The notes under the pieces: model-generated | Databases searched by the model: none | What the model was told of the DNA's origin: nothing | What the model saw: only the letters and a program-made list of their open reading frames with translations | Shown here: positions 1 through 6,115 of the stretch, piece by piece | Position numbering within the stretch: the stretch's first letter is position 1 | Layout of the letters: each line of letters opens with the position of its first letter | Position numbers and translations under genes: made by a program | Assembly (NCBI GenBank): GCA_949127695.1 | Contig: CASBQH010000261.1 | Span: forward strand, 1-7,206 | DNA length: 7,206 nucleotides | Origin: Synechococcales cyanobacterium PMM_0073 | GTDB taxonomy: Bacteria; Cyanobacteriota; Cyanobacteriia; Elainellales; Elainellaceae | Direction: 5' to 3'

Positions 1-862
1 AGTCGAGCAGCGAGGCCGGATGCTCAAAGGCCAGCCCCAAAAACCGCCGCATTCCCTCCGGCATTTGGCCGGATTCCATCTGCTCAGCTTCTTCAGCCGA
101 GAGAATACCCGCTTTCACCTGACCCGCATCTTTCAAGCCCTGGAGAATCATCGGGCTAAAATTCGTGGCGGTCAGCACCAGCCGCTCGGTGTTGTCGAGC
201 GAGCGCTGAGTGGCGGGATCAAATTCGCGCAGATGATCCAGCTCGTCGCCAAACAGCTCTAGGCGCACCGGCAGCTCAGAGGCGACCGGAAAGACATCAA
301 TAATATCGCCGCGCCGACTCCACTGGCCTTCGGTCTCCACCAGCGGCACGCGCTCATAGCCCAGATTAGCCAACTGCTGACTCAGCGCCTCCAGATTCAG
401 CTCCATGCCACGCGACAGGGTGACGCAAAACGGGCGAAAGGCGTCTGGCGGCGGCAGATGCGGCTGCAAGGCACGTTCGGTGGTGACAATGGCGCAGGGC
501 TTGTCATTGTCCTTAATGTCACCGCCCTTAATCAAATCAGCCAGCACCTGCATTTGCCCCCAGGTCATTTCCGATTCGGGGTCAAACGGCTCGTAGGGTG
601 AGGCTTCTGAGGTAGGGTAGAAATGCATGAGCGGCCAGCCCATTGCCTCTAGCTGCACTGCCCAGCGTCCGGCTTCTTCTAGCGTGGCCGTGACAATCAG
701 CAGGCTGCGCTGTTGGGTTTGCGCCAGCGCCGAGGCCACCAAGCCTTTGGGCAGTCGCGCCACGCCGTTTAGCTTCAGCAGCTTTTGCTGGGTGAGCTTG
801 GCAATCAGCTCTTGAGTCAGCGGCGAGCGGCCAATTGCGCGAGTAATCGAAGAAAAAGCCAT
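1..862 (-). CDS. mfd: Transcription-repair coupling factor Mfd, N-terminal part (gene continues past the left edge)
   Basis: The minus strand is open from an ATG at 862-860 to the window edge, 287 codons without a stop. The product starts MAFSSITRAIGRSPLT and contains RLPKGLVASALAQ, FYPTSEASPYEPFDPE, VTTERALQPHLP and RRGDIIDVFP. These are typical of the UvrB-like N-terminal module (domains 1a/2/1b) of Mfd. In the family, Mfd is about 1,150 residues. It displaces RNA polymerase stalled at DNA lesions and recruits UvrA through this module; the RNAP-interacting domain, the translocase motor and the C-terminal domain lie outside the window. The start is chosen because the family's N-terminus begins just here; a GAGGG stretch four bases upstream is only a weak ribosome site. 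It is divergent from the kinase at 1181. The family call is firm; nothing looks broken in the visible part. Confidence 0.93.
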   Translation of the reverse strand, partial: MAFSSITRAIGRSPLTQELIAKLTQQKLLKLNGVARLPKGLVASALAQTQQRSLLIVTATLEEAGRWAVQLEAMGWPLMHFYPTSEASPYEPFDPESEMTWGQMQVLADLIKGGDIKDNDKPCAIVTTERALQPHLPPPDAFRPFCVTLSRGMELNLEALSQQLANLGYERVPLVETEGQWSRRGDIIDVFPVASELPVRLELFGDELDHLREFDPATQRSLDNTERLVLTATNFSPMILQGLKDAGQVKAGILSAEEAEQMESGQMPEGMRRFLGLAFEHPASLLD

Positions 863-1180
863 AGACCCTCTGCATCCATCTGTATGGCGTAGAACAGCCA
901 CGATAGCAGCATTCCGCCGACTCTGACTATTCTAGAAGGCGTGACTGGGCGATCAGGATTACTTCTGCCAAAGAAAAAAAATTCCTCCATTTAGACATAG
1001 CGCTGCGCTGGCCGTAATTGGCCGAGCCTCTGGCCACAGGCTGTTCCGGTAGAGAATTCTGATGGAGAATACGGCTCAAATTTGAAATTTTCGTGCAGAT
1101 GCTGGCGACAGACTCGGCGGCTTAACCTCTCGGAGTACACTGCAAATAGGCATTGCCCAACCTCAACTTCCTTAGCCTTG
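863..1180. other. Divergent intergenic region, mfd / histidine kinase
   Basis: This 318-bp spacer must carry the promoters of both mfd (minus) and the kinase (plus). No open frame in it looks protein-like. A TAGAAT hexamer on the minus strand (934-929) could be a -10 element for mfd, but no matching -35 is visible. A perfect 10-bp palindrome TCAAATTTGA lies at 1076-1085, about 95 bp before the kinase start. An A-tract of eight lies near 973-980. I cannot assign a firm promoter. Confidence 0.5.
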
Positions 1181-2338
1181 ATGAATAGCTCTCTTCCACC
1201 TGAACTCAAGTCCAAATCTGACAGCAAGGGCAGTCTGCTGATTGTGGATGACAAGCCCAATAACCTGCGGCTGCTCTCTTCAATGTTGATCAAACAGGGC
1301 TACCAGGTGCGAAGTGCGATCAGCGGCTCGGTTGCCCTGATGGCGACGCAGACAGCAGCACTCGATTTGATTCTGCTAGATATTAATATGCCGCAAATGA
1401 ACGGCTATGAAGTCTGCCAGCAGCTGAAGGCAGATCCGCAAACCTGTGACATTCCGGTGATTTTTTTGAGCGCACTGGGCGAACCGCTCGACAAGGTGCG
1501 GGCGTTTCAGGTGGGTGGCGTGGACTATATTACCAAGCCGTTTCAGGTTGAAGAAGTGCTGGCGCGGATTGAAAATCATTTGACGCTGCGGCGCATGCAG
1601 CATCAGCTCCAGCAGGCCAAAGCCGAGGCGCTGCGGGCATTAGAGCAAGAGCAGGAGCTGAATCGGCTCAGGTCTGAATTTGTCTCGATGATTTCGCATG
1701 ATTTTCGGACGCCTTTAACCAGCATCCAGGGCTTTGCCGATCTGCTGAAGCATGGCGGTGCAGCGCTAGAACCAGGGCTGAGCCAGCGCTATTTTGGCAA
1801 AATTGATGCCGCAATTGAACATTTGATCTATTTGCTGGATGAAGTCTTAATTATTGGCAGCATTGAAGCAGGCAAAACGCTGCATCAGCCTGTGCTGACT
1901 GACCTGCAACAATTTGGCCAAGATCTTTGCGAAACGCTACAGCTCAGCAATGGCCGCAGGATTCAGCTGAGCCATACCGGCTGCGCTCAAGTTGAGATTG
2001 ACCCAACGCTGCTGCATCGCATCTTGATCAATCTGCTCTCTAATGCGATCAAGTATTCATCAGAGCAGAGTCAGGTGATTTTTAATGTGAACTGTAGTCA
2101 ACGCACCGCCAGATTTGAAATTATCGATCAAGGGATTGGGATTCCGCTAGAGCATCAGCAGCATCTGTTCAAAACCTTCTATCGCTCCAGCAATGTGGGG
2201 CAGATCAAAGGCACTGGGCTAGGGCTGGCGGTGGTGAAAAAATGCCTGGAGATCTGTGGCGGTGAGATTGAGCTAGTCAGTCAGCCCGGGCAGGGGACGA
2301 CGGTGACGGTCTGCCTGCCGCTGCCTGATGCGGCCTGA
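1181..2338 (+). CDS. Response-regulator/histidine-kinase hybrid (REC-HisKA-HATPase_c)
   Basis: A 385-residue cytoplasmic two-component protein with no membrane segment. Numbered from the ATG at 1181, a receiver domain comes first (about 18-135). It has the acidic pair in LLIVDD (23-24), the phospho-acceptor Asp67 in LILLDINMPQMNGYE, Ser97 in FLSA, and Lys119 in TKPF. A helical, coiled-coil-like linker (about 135-165) leads to the HisKA H-box SMISHDFRTPL with His173. The HATPase domain shows the N-box INLLSNAIKYS (Asn288), the G1 box DQGIGIP, the F-box FKTFYRSS and the G2 box GTGLGL. All catalytic residues are present. In this architecture the receiver usually tunes the kinase, and a separate sensor or partner regulator is expected; neither is visible here, so the stimulus is unknown. 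The frame stays open upstream to a TTG at 1082, but those 33 residues look non-conserved, so I start at 1181. No clear Shine-Dalgarno site is present. The last codons lie inside a tandem repeat. Confidence 0.9.
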   Translation: MNSSLPPELKSKSDSKGSLLIVDDKPNNLRLLSSMLIKQGYQVRSAISGSVALMATQTAALDLILLDINMPQMNGYEVCQQLKADPQTCDIPVIFLSALGEPLDKVRAFQVGGVDYITKPFQVEEVLARIENHLTLRRMQHQLQQAKAEALRALEQEQELNRLRSEFVSMISHDFRTPLTSIQGFADLLKHGGAALEPGLSQRYFGKIDAAIEHLIYLLDEVLIIGSIEAGKTLHQPVLTDLQQFGQDLCETLQLSNGRRIQLSHTGCAQVEIDPTLLHRILINLLSNAIKYSSEQSQVIFNVNCSQRTARFEIIDQGIGIPLEHQQHLFKTFYRSSNVGQIKGTGLGLAVVKKCLEICGGEIELVSQPGQGTTVTVCLPLPDAA

Positions 2339-2356
2339 TGCGGCCTGATGCGGCCT
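2324..2356. repeat. Three tandem 10-bp units spanning the kinase stop codon
   Basis: The decamer CCTGATGCGG recurs at 2324-2333, 2334-2343 and 2344-2353, with the period ending at 2356. The kinase's last residues (PDAA) and its TGA stop lie in the first unit, so gain or loss of downstream units would not change the protein. The last copy's GATGCGGC also forms the left arm of the hairpin at 2347-2368. Confidence 0.85.
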
Positions 2357-2368
2357 AGTTGCCGCATC
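2347..2368. terminator. Hairpin between convergent genes, probable bidirectional terminator
   Basis: GATGCGGC (2347-2354) and GCCGCATC (2361-2368) form a perfect 8-bp GC-rich stem with a CTAGTT loop. It sits in the 31-bp gap between the kinase stop (2338) and the hpt stop (2370-2372), where a terminator for both genes is expected. No U-tract follows on either strand, so it is not a canonical intrinsic terminator. The left arm exists in three tandem copies. Confidence 0.55.
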
Positions 2369-2369
2369 G

Positions 2370-3311
2370 CTAGGAGAGCAGGCAGATCACCGGAAACAGC
2401 AGATATTCTAAAAAAAACAGCTTCCAAATAAACTGATAAAACCGCGCGACTTCCGGCTTAGAGCTTAGATCGACCTGAGTACTGCGCCACCAGAGTAGCC
2501 CCAGCAGCAGCAGATGACTCATGCCCAGCAGCAGTGAATTCACCCCCGGCAGCCAGAATGCGGCAGCCAGCATTCCCAAATAGCAAAGCGTCAGCAGCGC
2601 CAAGGCCAGCCTGAACACGCGCTTGGCTCCCAGCCGAATGGTAAAAGTGCTGATCTGATAGCGCCGATCGCCCTCCAGGTCAGGAATATCTTTAAAAATG
2701 GCGATGGCCACCGTGAAAACCAGCACAAACAGCGTCAAAACCCAAACCGCAGGCGGCAGCTGCGGCGGGTTGCCCAAGCTTTGGTTGAAATGCAAAAACA
2801 GCCCCAAATTCACAATTGCCCCGCGCACCGAAAAAATGCAGAGCGCCGCCCAGACCGGAAATCGCTTCAGCCGGATCGGCGGCAGCGAGTAGGCCGTGCC
2901 AATCAGCAGGCTCGTCCAAACAGTAGCCATCAAAAACCAGCCCTGCCAAGCCGACAGCCCCAGCGCCAGCAGTCCGGTCGCCAGCACAATCCGCTGCCCC
3001 TGCCGCCTGGTAAATTCGCCGGAGGCCAGCGGCAGATGCGGCTTATTCACCCGGTCAATTTCTACATCTTCTAGCTGATTGAGTCCAACAATATAGATGT
3101 TGCCGCAGAGACAGGCCAAAAGGCTGGCGAACAGCGCTCTAAGCAGGGGCAGCGGCAGCGGCAGCGGATCTGAGCTTTGCGCCAGCGCCATTACTGCTAA
3201 GCCCAAGGCGCTGAGGCTAGTGCCAATTACCGTATGCGGGCGGGCAAATTTCCAGCAGGCATAGAGCCAGGGAAACCGATGGGCGGAGTCAGAGGACGGA
3301 AATTGGCTCAT
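2370..3311 (-). CDS. hpt: Homogentisate phytyltransferase (tocopherol biosynthesis)
   Basis: A 313-residue integral membrane prenyltransferase of the UbiA superfamily, full length for the family (the Synechocystis enzyme Slr1736 is about 308). In the family, it condenses homogentisate with phytyl diphosphate to give 2-methyl-6-phytylbenzoquinone, the committed step of tocopherol synthesis. The first Asp-rich motif is NQLEDVEID (Asn78, Asp82, Asp86), followed by RVNKPHLPLASGEF. The second is KDIPDLEGD (Lys207, Asp208, Asp211, Asp215). GTAYSLPPIRLKRF, VRGAIVNLGLFLHF, LTLFVLVFTVAIAIFKD and the C-terminal FYQFIWKLFFLEYLLFP are all typical of cyanobacterial Hpt rather than of MenA or chlorophyll synthase. 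About eight or nine hydrophobic segments are visible. Codons near residues 50-56 form a Pro-Leu repeat. The ATG at 3311-3309 lacks a clear ribosome site. It converges on the kinase and diverges from the gene at 3419. Confidence 0.95.
   Translation of the reverse strand: MSQFPSSDSAHRFPWLYACWKFARPHTVIGTSLSALGLAVMALAQSSDPLPLPLPLLRALFASLLACLCGNIYIVGLNQLEDVEIDRVNKPHLPLASGEFTRRQGQRIVLATGLLALGLSAWQGWFLMATVWTSLLIGTAYSLPPIRLKRFPVWAALCIFSVRGAIVNLGLFLHFNQSLGNPPQLPPAVWVLTLFVLVFTVAIAIFKDIPDLEGDRRYQISTFTIRLGAKRVFRLALALLTLCYLGMLAAAFWLPGVNSLLLGMSHLLLLGLLWWRSTQVDLSSKPEVARFYQFIWKLFFLEYLLFPVICLLS
3148..3165. repeat. Hexanucleotide microsatellite inside hpt (GGCAGC, three copies)
   Basis: Three perfect GGCAGC units encode alternating Pro-Leu in hpt on the minus strand, in the loop after the first membrane helix. 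A gain or loss of one unit would be in frame and add or remove one Pro-Leu pair. Confidence 0.7.
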
Positions 3312-3418
3312 AGAAAATCAATCAGTCAGAGGTTTCGGGTTGATCTTAGGGCTATATGCTAGGAATAGCGCAAGTTGCAAGAGGTAGAGCTTTGGGACAA
3401 TATGAACGGCTGGTTCTG

Positions 3419-3793
3419 ATGGCAGAAGATGAGCTGACGCAATACAGCACAGACGCTCGCAAAATTGAAAAGCTGCGCCAAAAAATTGGCCTCTCGGTGT
3501 CTGCCGCCGAGCAGCGTCAGGTGAAGGCACAGCTAGAGGCCGAGCTGCCCACAGGCGGCATTGCCCAGATGATTGAAACTCAGCGCCAGACGGTGGCGCT
3601 GCCGTTCTGGGGAATTGCCGGTCTGGGGCTGCTGCTCGGAATTTCGTTTATGCAGCCGCTTGATCTGCTGGCAACGGTCTCGGGCGCAGCGATCGCCATT
3701 GGCGTCCAGAAATGGGGCTGGCGGCTAGAGGCTAAGCGCTTGGTGCTGACCACGCTAGAAGAAATTGAAACCAGAGTGCGAAATCCCAGCTAA
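3419..3793 (+). CDS. Small conserved-looking membrane protein of unknown function
   Basis: 124 residues from the ATG at 3419. The first 55 or so are charged and helical (AEDELTQYSTDARKIEKLRQKIGL, then VSAAEQRQVKAQLEAELP) and look like a soluble coiled-coil arm. Two hydrophobic stretches follow, around residues 61-78 (LPFWGIAGLGLLLGISFM) and 80-97 (PLDLLATVSGAAIAIG), probably a helical hairpin in the membrane. A basic, helical tail ends the protein. I recognise no catalytic motif and do not assign a family. The frame is open from an earlier ATG at 3356, with a weak AGGG before it, which would add 21 residues. I prefer 3419 because MAEDELTQY resembles a natural N-terminus and leaves room for a promoter in the spacer shared with hpt. 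It converges on queA. Confidence 0.75.
   Translation: MAEDELTQYSTDARKIEKLRQKIGLSVSAAEQRQVKAQLEAELPTGGIAQMIETQRQTVALPFWGIAGLGLLLGISFMQPLDLLATVSGAAIAIGVQKWGWRLEAKRLVLTTLEEIETRVRNPS
3689..3696. repeat. HIP1 octamer GCGATCGC
   Basis: A perfect copy of the palindrome that is highly over-represented in many cyanobacterial genomes. It supports the taxonomic placement; one copy has no functional meaning by itself. Confidence 0.7.
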
Positions 3794-3799
3794 TTTACC

Positions 3800-3832
3800 G
3801 CTCTGTAGCCACAGCTCCTCTGGCTACAGAGC
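3800..3832. terminator. Perfect 12-bp hairpin between convergent genes, probable bidirectional terminator
   Basis: GCTCTGTAGCCA (3800-3811) pairs perfectly with TGGCTACAGAGC (3821-3832) around a 9-nt loop. It begins six bases after the stop of the membrane-protein gene (3793) and lies before the queA stop (3883-3885). On the plus strand an AU-rich stretch follows the repeat array but not a real U-tract. The right arm is repeated three times, so three alternative hairpins with loops of 9, 21 or 33 nt are possible. Confidence 0.6.
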
Positions 3833-3856
3833 TGGCTACAGAGCTGGCTACAGAGC
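3821..3856. repeat. Three tandem 12-bp units (TGGCTACAGAGC)
   Basis: Exact copies at 3821-3832, 3833-3844 and 3845-3856, with one inverted copy upstream at 3800-3811. Read in one frame they give a meaningless AGYR-type repeat, so they are non-coding. They fill most of the 89-bp gap between convergent stops. Confidence 0.9.
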
Positions 3857-3882
3857 TAAATATATCTTTGCCACGATGCCAA

Positions 3883-4977
3883 TCAAGCTTCCGGCAATAT
3901 CAGCATTGCGTCGCCAAATGAATAGAAGCGATACTGCTGCTCAATGGCCGTTTGATACAGCTCCAGCAGGCGCTCGCGTCCGATTAAAGCGCTAACCAGC
4001 ATCAGCAGGCTAGACTTCGGCAGATGGAAATTGGTGATTAGCCCATCGACCACCTGCCACTGATAGCCGGGATAGATATACAGCATGGTTTTGCCGCAGT
4101 AGGGGCGAAGTTCGCCGAGCTGGGCTGCGCCTTCGAGCGACCGCACGGAGGTTGTGCCGACCGCAAACACGCGCCCGCCCTGCGCTTTGGTGGCCGCAAT
4201 TTTGGCGACGGTTTCCGGCGAAACTTCGACCCATTCGCCATGCATCTGATGTTCGAGAATATTTTCGGCCTCGACGGGGCGAAAGGTGCCCACGCCCACA
4301 TGCAGCGTCACGAAGGCTTGCTCAACTCCTTTTTGCTTCAGTCGCTCCAGCAGCTCTGGTGTGAAATGTAGCCCTGCGGTGGGGGCAGCTGCCGAACCTG
4401 AATGCTCGGCATAGACGGTTTGATATTGCTCTGGCTCAGCCTGCGACTCGGTGATGTAGGGCGGCAGCGGCAGCTCGCCCAAGCGCGACATTAGCGACAG
4501 CACCGACTCGCCTTCTGGCGGCATAAACTGAATCAACCGTCCGCCCGTCGAGTCATCTACCGACATCACCATTGCTGAAAGCAGGGGTTGACCAGTCTCA
4601 TCTTCGCCAAACTCCAGTCTAGCTCCAGGTTTGAGCCGTTTTCCTGGCTTGACTAGAGCCATCCACCAGTTGGGGATTTGCTCCTCTATCAGCAAAATTT
4701 CGATGGGCGTCCCGTTTGTCTTGCGGCCATAGAGGCGAGCCGGCATGACGCGAGTGTTGTTGAGTACCAGCAGATCTCCGGGCTGCAACAGCTGGTCGAG
4801 GTCGCAAAACTGCCGATGCTGGTGCGAGTTGGCTGCTACAACCAGCAGCCGCGAGCTATCTCTGGGGACGACAGGGTTTTGGGCAATTTGGGCTGCGGGC
4901 AGATCGTAATCGTAGTTTTCGAGCAGCAGGTCAGGATCAGCAGAGATCTGGGCTGAGAGGGCGTCAAGGCTATTCAT
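3883..4977 (-). CDS. queA: S-adenosylmethionine:tRNA ribosyltransferase-isomerase QueA
   Basis: A 364-residue cytoplasmic enzyme, full length. In the family it transfers the ribosyl moiety of AdoMet to preQ1 in position 34 of tRNAs with a GUN anticodon (Asp, Asn, His, Tyr), giving epoxyqueuosine, the penultimate step of queuosine synthesis. Signature stretches appear in order: YDYDLP (22-27), RDSSRLLV (39-46), [16 protein letters not shown] (71-86), [29 protein letters not shown] (about 185-206), [11 protein letters not shown] (225-235), [11 protein letters not shown], and [20 protein letters not shown] (314-333). It ends [10 protein letters not shown] plus four residues, the usual QueA end. 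The 20 residues before YDYDLP are slightly long for the family, but no other in-frame Met is available. No Shine-Dalgarno site precedes the ATG. No queG, queF or tgt gene is nearby; the gene stands alone, divergent from the gene at 5123. Confidence 0.96.
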   Translation of the reverse strand: MNSLDALSAQISADPDLLLENYDYDLPAAQIAQNPVVPRDSSRLLVVAANSHQHRQFCDLDQLLQPGDLLVLNNTRVMPARLYGRKTNGTPIEILLIEEQIPNWWMALVKPGKRLKPGARLEFGEDETGQPLLSAMVMSVDDSTGGRLIQFMPPEGESVLSLMSRLGELPLPPYITESQAEPEQYQTVYAEHSGSAAAPTAGLHFTPELLERLKQKGVEQAFVTLHVGVGTFRPVEAENILEHQMHGEWVEVSPETVAKIAATKAQGGRVFAVGTTSVRSLEGAAQLGELRPYCGKTMLYIYPGYQWQVVDGLITNFHLPKSSLLMLVSALIGRERLLELYQTAIEQQYRFYSFGDAMLILPEA

Positions 4978-5022
4978 TAGGACGGGATTAAAGCGCGAAG
5001 CTGAATGAGTGCATTTAAAATT

Positions 5023-5065
5023 GGGTGATGTTCCCCATACTAGAGCGGGGGCATCTCCCCTAGTA
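5023..5065. promoter_or_regulatory. Two overlapping, mutually exclusive stem-loops in the queA / 5123 divergent region
   Basis: Structure A pairs GGG (5023-5025), GATG (5027-5030) and CCCC (5033-5036) with GGGG (5047-5050), CATC (5052-5055) and CCC (5057-5059), with only small mismatches. Structure B pairs TACTAG (5038-5043) plus GGG (5047-5049) with CCCCTAGTA (5057-5065, bulge 5044-5046). They share the same G and C runs, so only one can form. It lies about 60 bp upstream of the plus-strand gene and 45 bp upstream of queA. A leader-RNA switch or an operator is possible; neither is shown. Confidence 0.35.
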
Positions 5066-5122
5066 GCATAACGAGAATTTGGAGAAGATGAAAGGGTAAG
5101 TAATTGCCGGGACTGAATCTCT

Positions 5123-5512
5123 ATGGAGTACCTGTATTACCTCGCGAATGCCAGTCTAACGCTGAGGATTGTTGAGCACTTCCACGCGATGCCCTGGCTA
5201 CCGATTCGCTTCATTACGGTGATCCATCAAATTGACGGCTGGGTGGTCAAAGTGAAGTTCTCACGGACGCTAGATGCTCAAGAAAACGGCGACTTCAGAG
5301 CCTTCTTGAATGAGCTGGGTATCCCTTATGAGCCGGAAATCCGGGTGCAGATGGCGCTCTGGGGCTTAGAAACTGGCCAGTCGCCCGTAGAAGTGATGCG
5401 GCGCTATCAGGTGGCGGTGGTCTCTCACGGCACGCCCGACCGCACCGAGATCGAAGAGTTTCGTCGGCAGTTTGTGCAGGGCTTGGGCTATTGCCCGGAA
5501 ACGCTGGCCTAG
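5123..5512 (+). CDS. Hypothetical protein, 129 residues
   Basis: I do not recognise the family. The product appears to be a soluble alpha/beta protein. An aromatic, hydrophobic N-terminus ([20 protein letters not shown]) is followed by a strand-like [21 protein letters not shown]. Next comes [31 protein letters not shown], then a helical C-terminal part with SPVEVMRRY and [18 protein letters not shown]. No signal peptide, metal site or known motif stands out. Codon use resembles the neighbouring core genes, and the gene ends at its own terminator (5566-5590), so it looks real and resident. The start is uncertain: the ATG at 5123 has no ribosome site, and an internal Met (MPWLPIRF, codon 23, 5189) is an alternative. 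It is divergent from queA across a 145-bp spacer. Confidence 0.75.
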   Translation: MEYLYYLANASLTLRIVEHFHAMPWLPIRFITVIHQIDGWVVKVKFSRTLDAQENGDFRAFLNELGIPYEPEIRVQMALWGLETGQSPVEVMRRYQVAVVSHGTPDRTEIEEFRRQFVQGLGYCPETLA

Positions 5513-5521
5513 CACAGCATC

Positions 5522-5547
5522 GTTGCGACATAGAGTTGCGACATATA
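5522..5547. repeat. Tandem 13-bp direct duplication
   Basis: GTTGCGACATA occurs at 5522-5532 and again at 5535-5545, period 13, ten bases after the stop of the preceding gene and just before its terminator. It is a local duplication of no evident function, at the boundary between the core genes and the transposon remnant. Confidence 0.7.
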
Positions 5548-5565
5548 AGTTTGGGTGGTGAACGG

Positions 5566-5590
5566 AGGGCGCAGTCTATGCGCCCTTTTC
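5566..5590 (+). terminator. Intrinsic terminator of the 5123 gene
   Basis: AGGGCGCA (5566-5573) and TGCGCCCT (5579-5586) form a perfect 8-bp GC-rich stem with a GTCTA loop. The T run at 5586-5589 follows at once. The position, 54 bp after the stop codon at 5512, is right for terminating that gene. Because an open frame runs straight through it into the transposase remnant, this stretch of that frame cannot be genuine coding sequence. Confidence 0.8.
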
Positions 5591-5692
5591 TCGTTTAAAG
5601 CTTCTCTACCCTTTGAGCCTAAGTCAAAATCATGCCGCCCATCAGCCGCCAATAGCGACTCTAGCTCGGTTTGCAGCTCAACGAGTCGAACC
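5591..5692. other. Gene-free boundary between terminator and transposase remnant
   Basis: The plus frame that leads into the transposase is serine-rich and unlike any transposase here. The minus strand is open across the same bases and gives a helical Glu/Leu-rich stretch (VELQTELESLLAADG), but it has no convincing start or recognisable family. I cannot locate an insertion-sequence terminal inverted repeat. Confidence 0.4.
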
Positions 5693-6072
5693 TTGCCTAA
5701 ATCTGCCCCTAAACCACTTCAGTTAGAAGCGCACGAGCGTCAAGCACTGCAACAACTGGTCAGCCGCCACAGTACCCCTCAACAAATTGCCTTGCGAGCT
5801 TGGATCATTCTACTGGCTGACCAAGGACGTAACCATCGAGAAATTGCGCGGGAACTGGGGATTAGTCGAGATATGGCAAGAACCTGGCGAGAACGCTGGT
5901 TGACGGTGGGCGAGCAGGATGTTGAGCTGCTTGAGCGCCTGAAGGACAAAGAACGCAGCGGGGCATCTGCGACCTTTGAATTAGAGCAAGTTTTACACCT
6001 GTTTAAGCTGGCCTGCGATCCCCCCAGTGCATACAACCGACCGATTAGCCAGTGGAGTCATCGGGAGTTGGG
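5693..6072 (+). mobile_element. IS630-family insertion sequence remnant
   Basis: Only the 5' half of a transposase gene survives. The part encoding the catalytic DDE domain is absent and the sequence passes directly into a hepT fragment near 6070-6073. No terminal inverted repeats or TA target duplication could be identified at either side. It is an immobile relic that marks this end of the window as an accessory region. Confidence 0.75.
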
Positions 6073-6115
6073 CAAGCTCATCCAGCAGTTGACTGGCAGA
6101 GAATTGTGGGTCTAG
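5693..6115 (+). pseudogene. Truncated IS630-family transposase (N-terminal HTH half)
   Basis: Counted from a TTG at 5693, about 125 residues are transposase: PKPLQLEAHERQALQQL, RHSTPQQIALRAWIIL, then a helix-turn-helix NHREIARELGISRDMARTWRERW (about 47-70). DPPSAYNRPISQWSHREL closes the recognisable part. This order and wording are standard for the DNA-binding half of IS630 transposases, which are normally about 340-360 residues with a C-terminal DDE nuclease. Here the homology stops at SHREL (about 6070). The last residues, to the TAG at 6113-6115, are an out-of-frame reading of the hepT fragment. The frame is open upstream to 5555, but that part covers a terminator and is not transposase-like. 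Without the DDE domain it cannot transpose; at most it could give a DNA-binding fragment. Confidence 0.85.

Noticed and set aside
1082..1180. Upstream extension of the kinase from a TTG codon
   Set aside because: The 33 extra residues (Cys/Arg/Thr-rich) are unlike a receiver N-terminus; the ATG at 1181 leads straight into the domain.
3356..3418. Upstream ATG of the small membrane protein
   Set aside because: Possible, with a weak AGGG before it, but the added 21 residues look less natural than the start at 3419; left as the alternative start.
3800..3856. CRISPR-like repeat array
   Set aside because: The units are contiguous without spacers and only 12 bp long, with an inverted copy; this is a tandem array beside a hairpin.
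4978..5070. preQ1 riboswitch upstream of queA
   Set aside because: The region is on the right side of queA, but I cannot find the short preQ1-I pseudoknot pattern (C-rich loop followed by an A-rich tail).
5555..5692. N-terminal extension of the transposase frame
   Set aside because: It covers the terminator hairpin at 5566-5590 and a serine-rich stretch with no transposase similarity.
5509..5718. Open minus-strand frame with a Glu/Leu-rich helical stretch
   Set aside because: No believable start codon or ribosome site, it reads through the terminator hairpin, and no family is recognisable. It could be a fragment of an old gene but cannot be supported.
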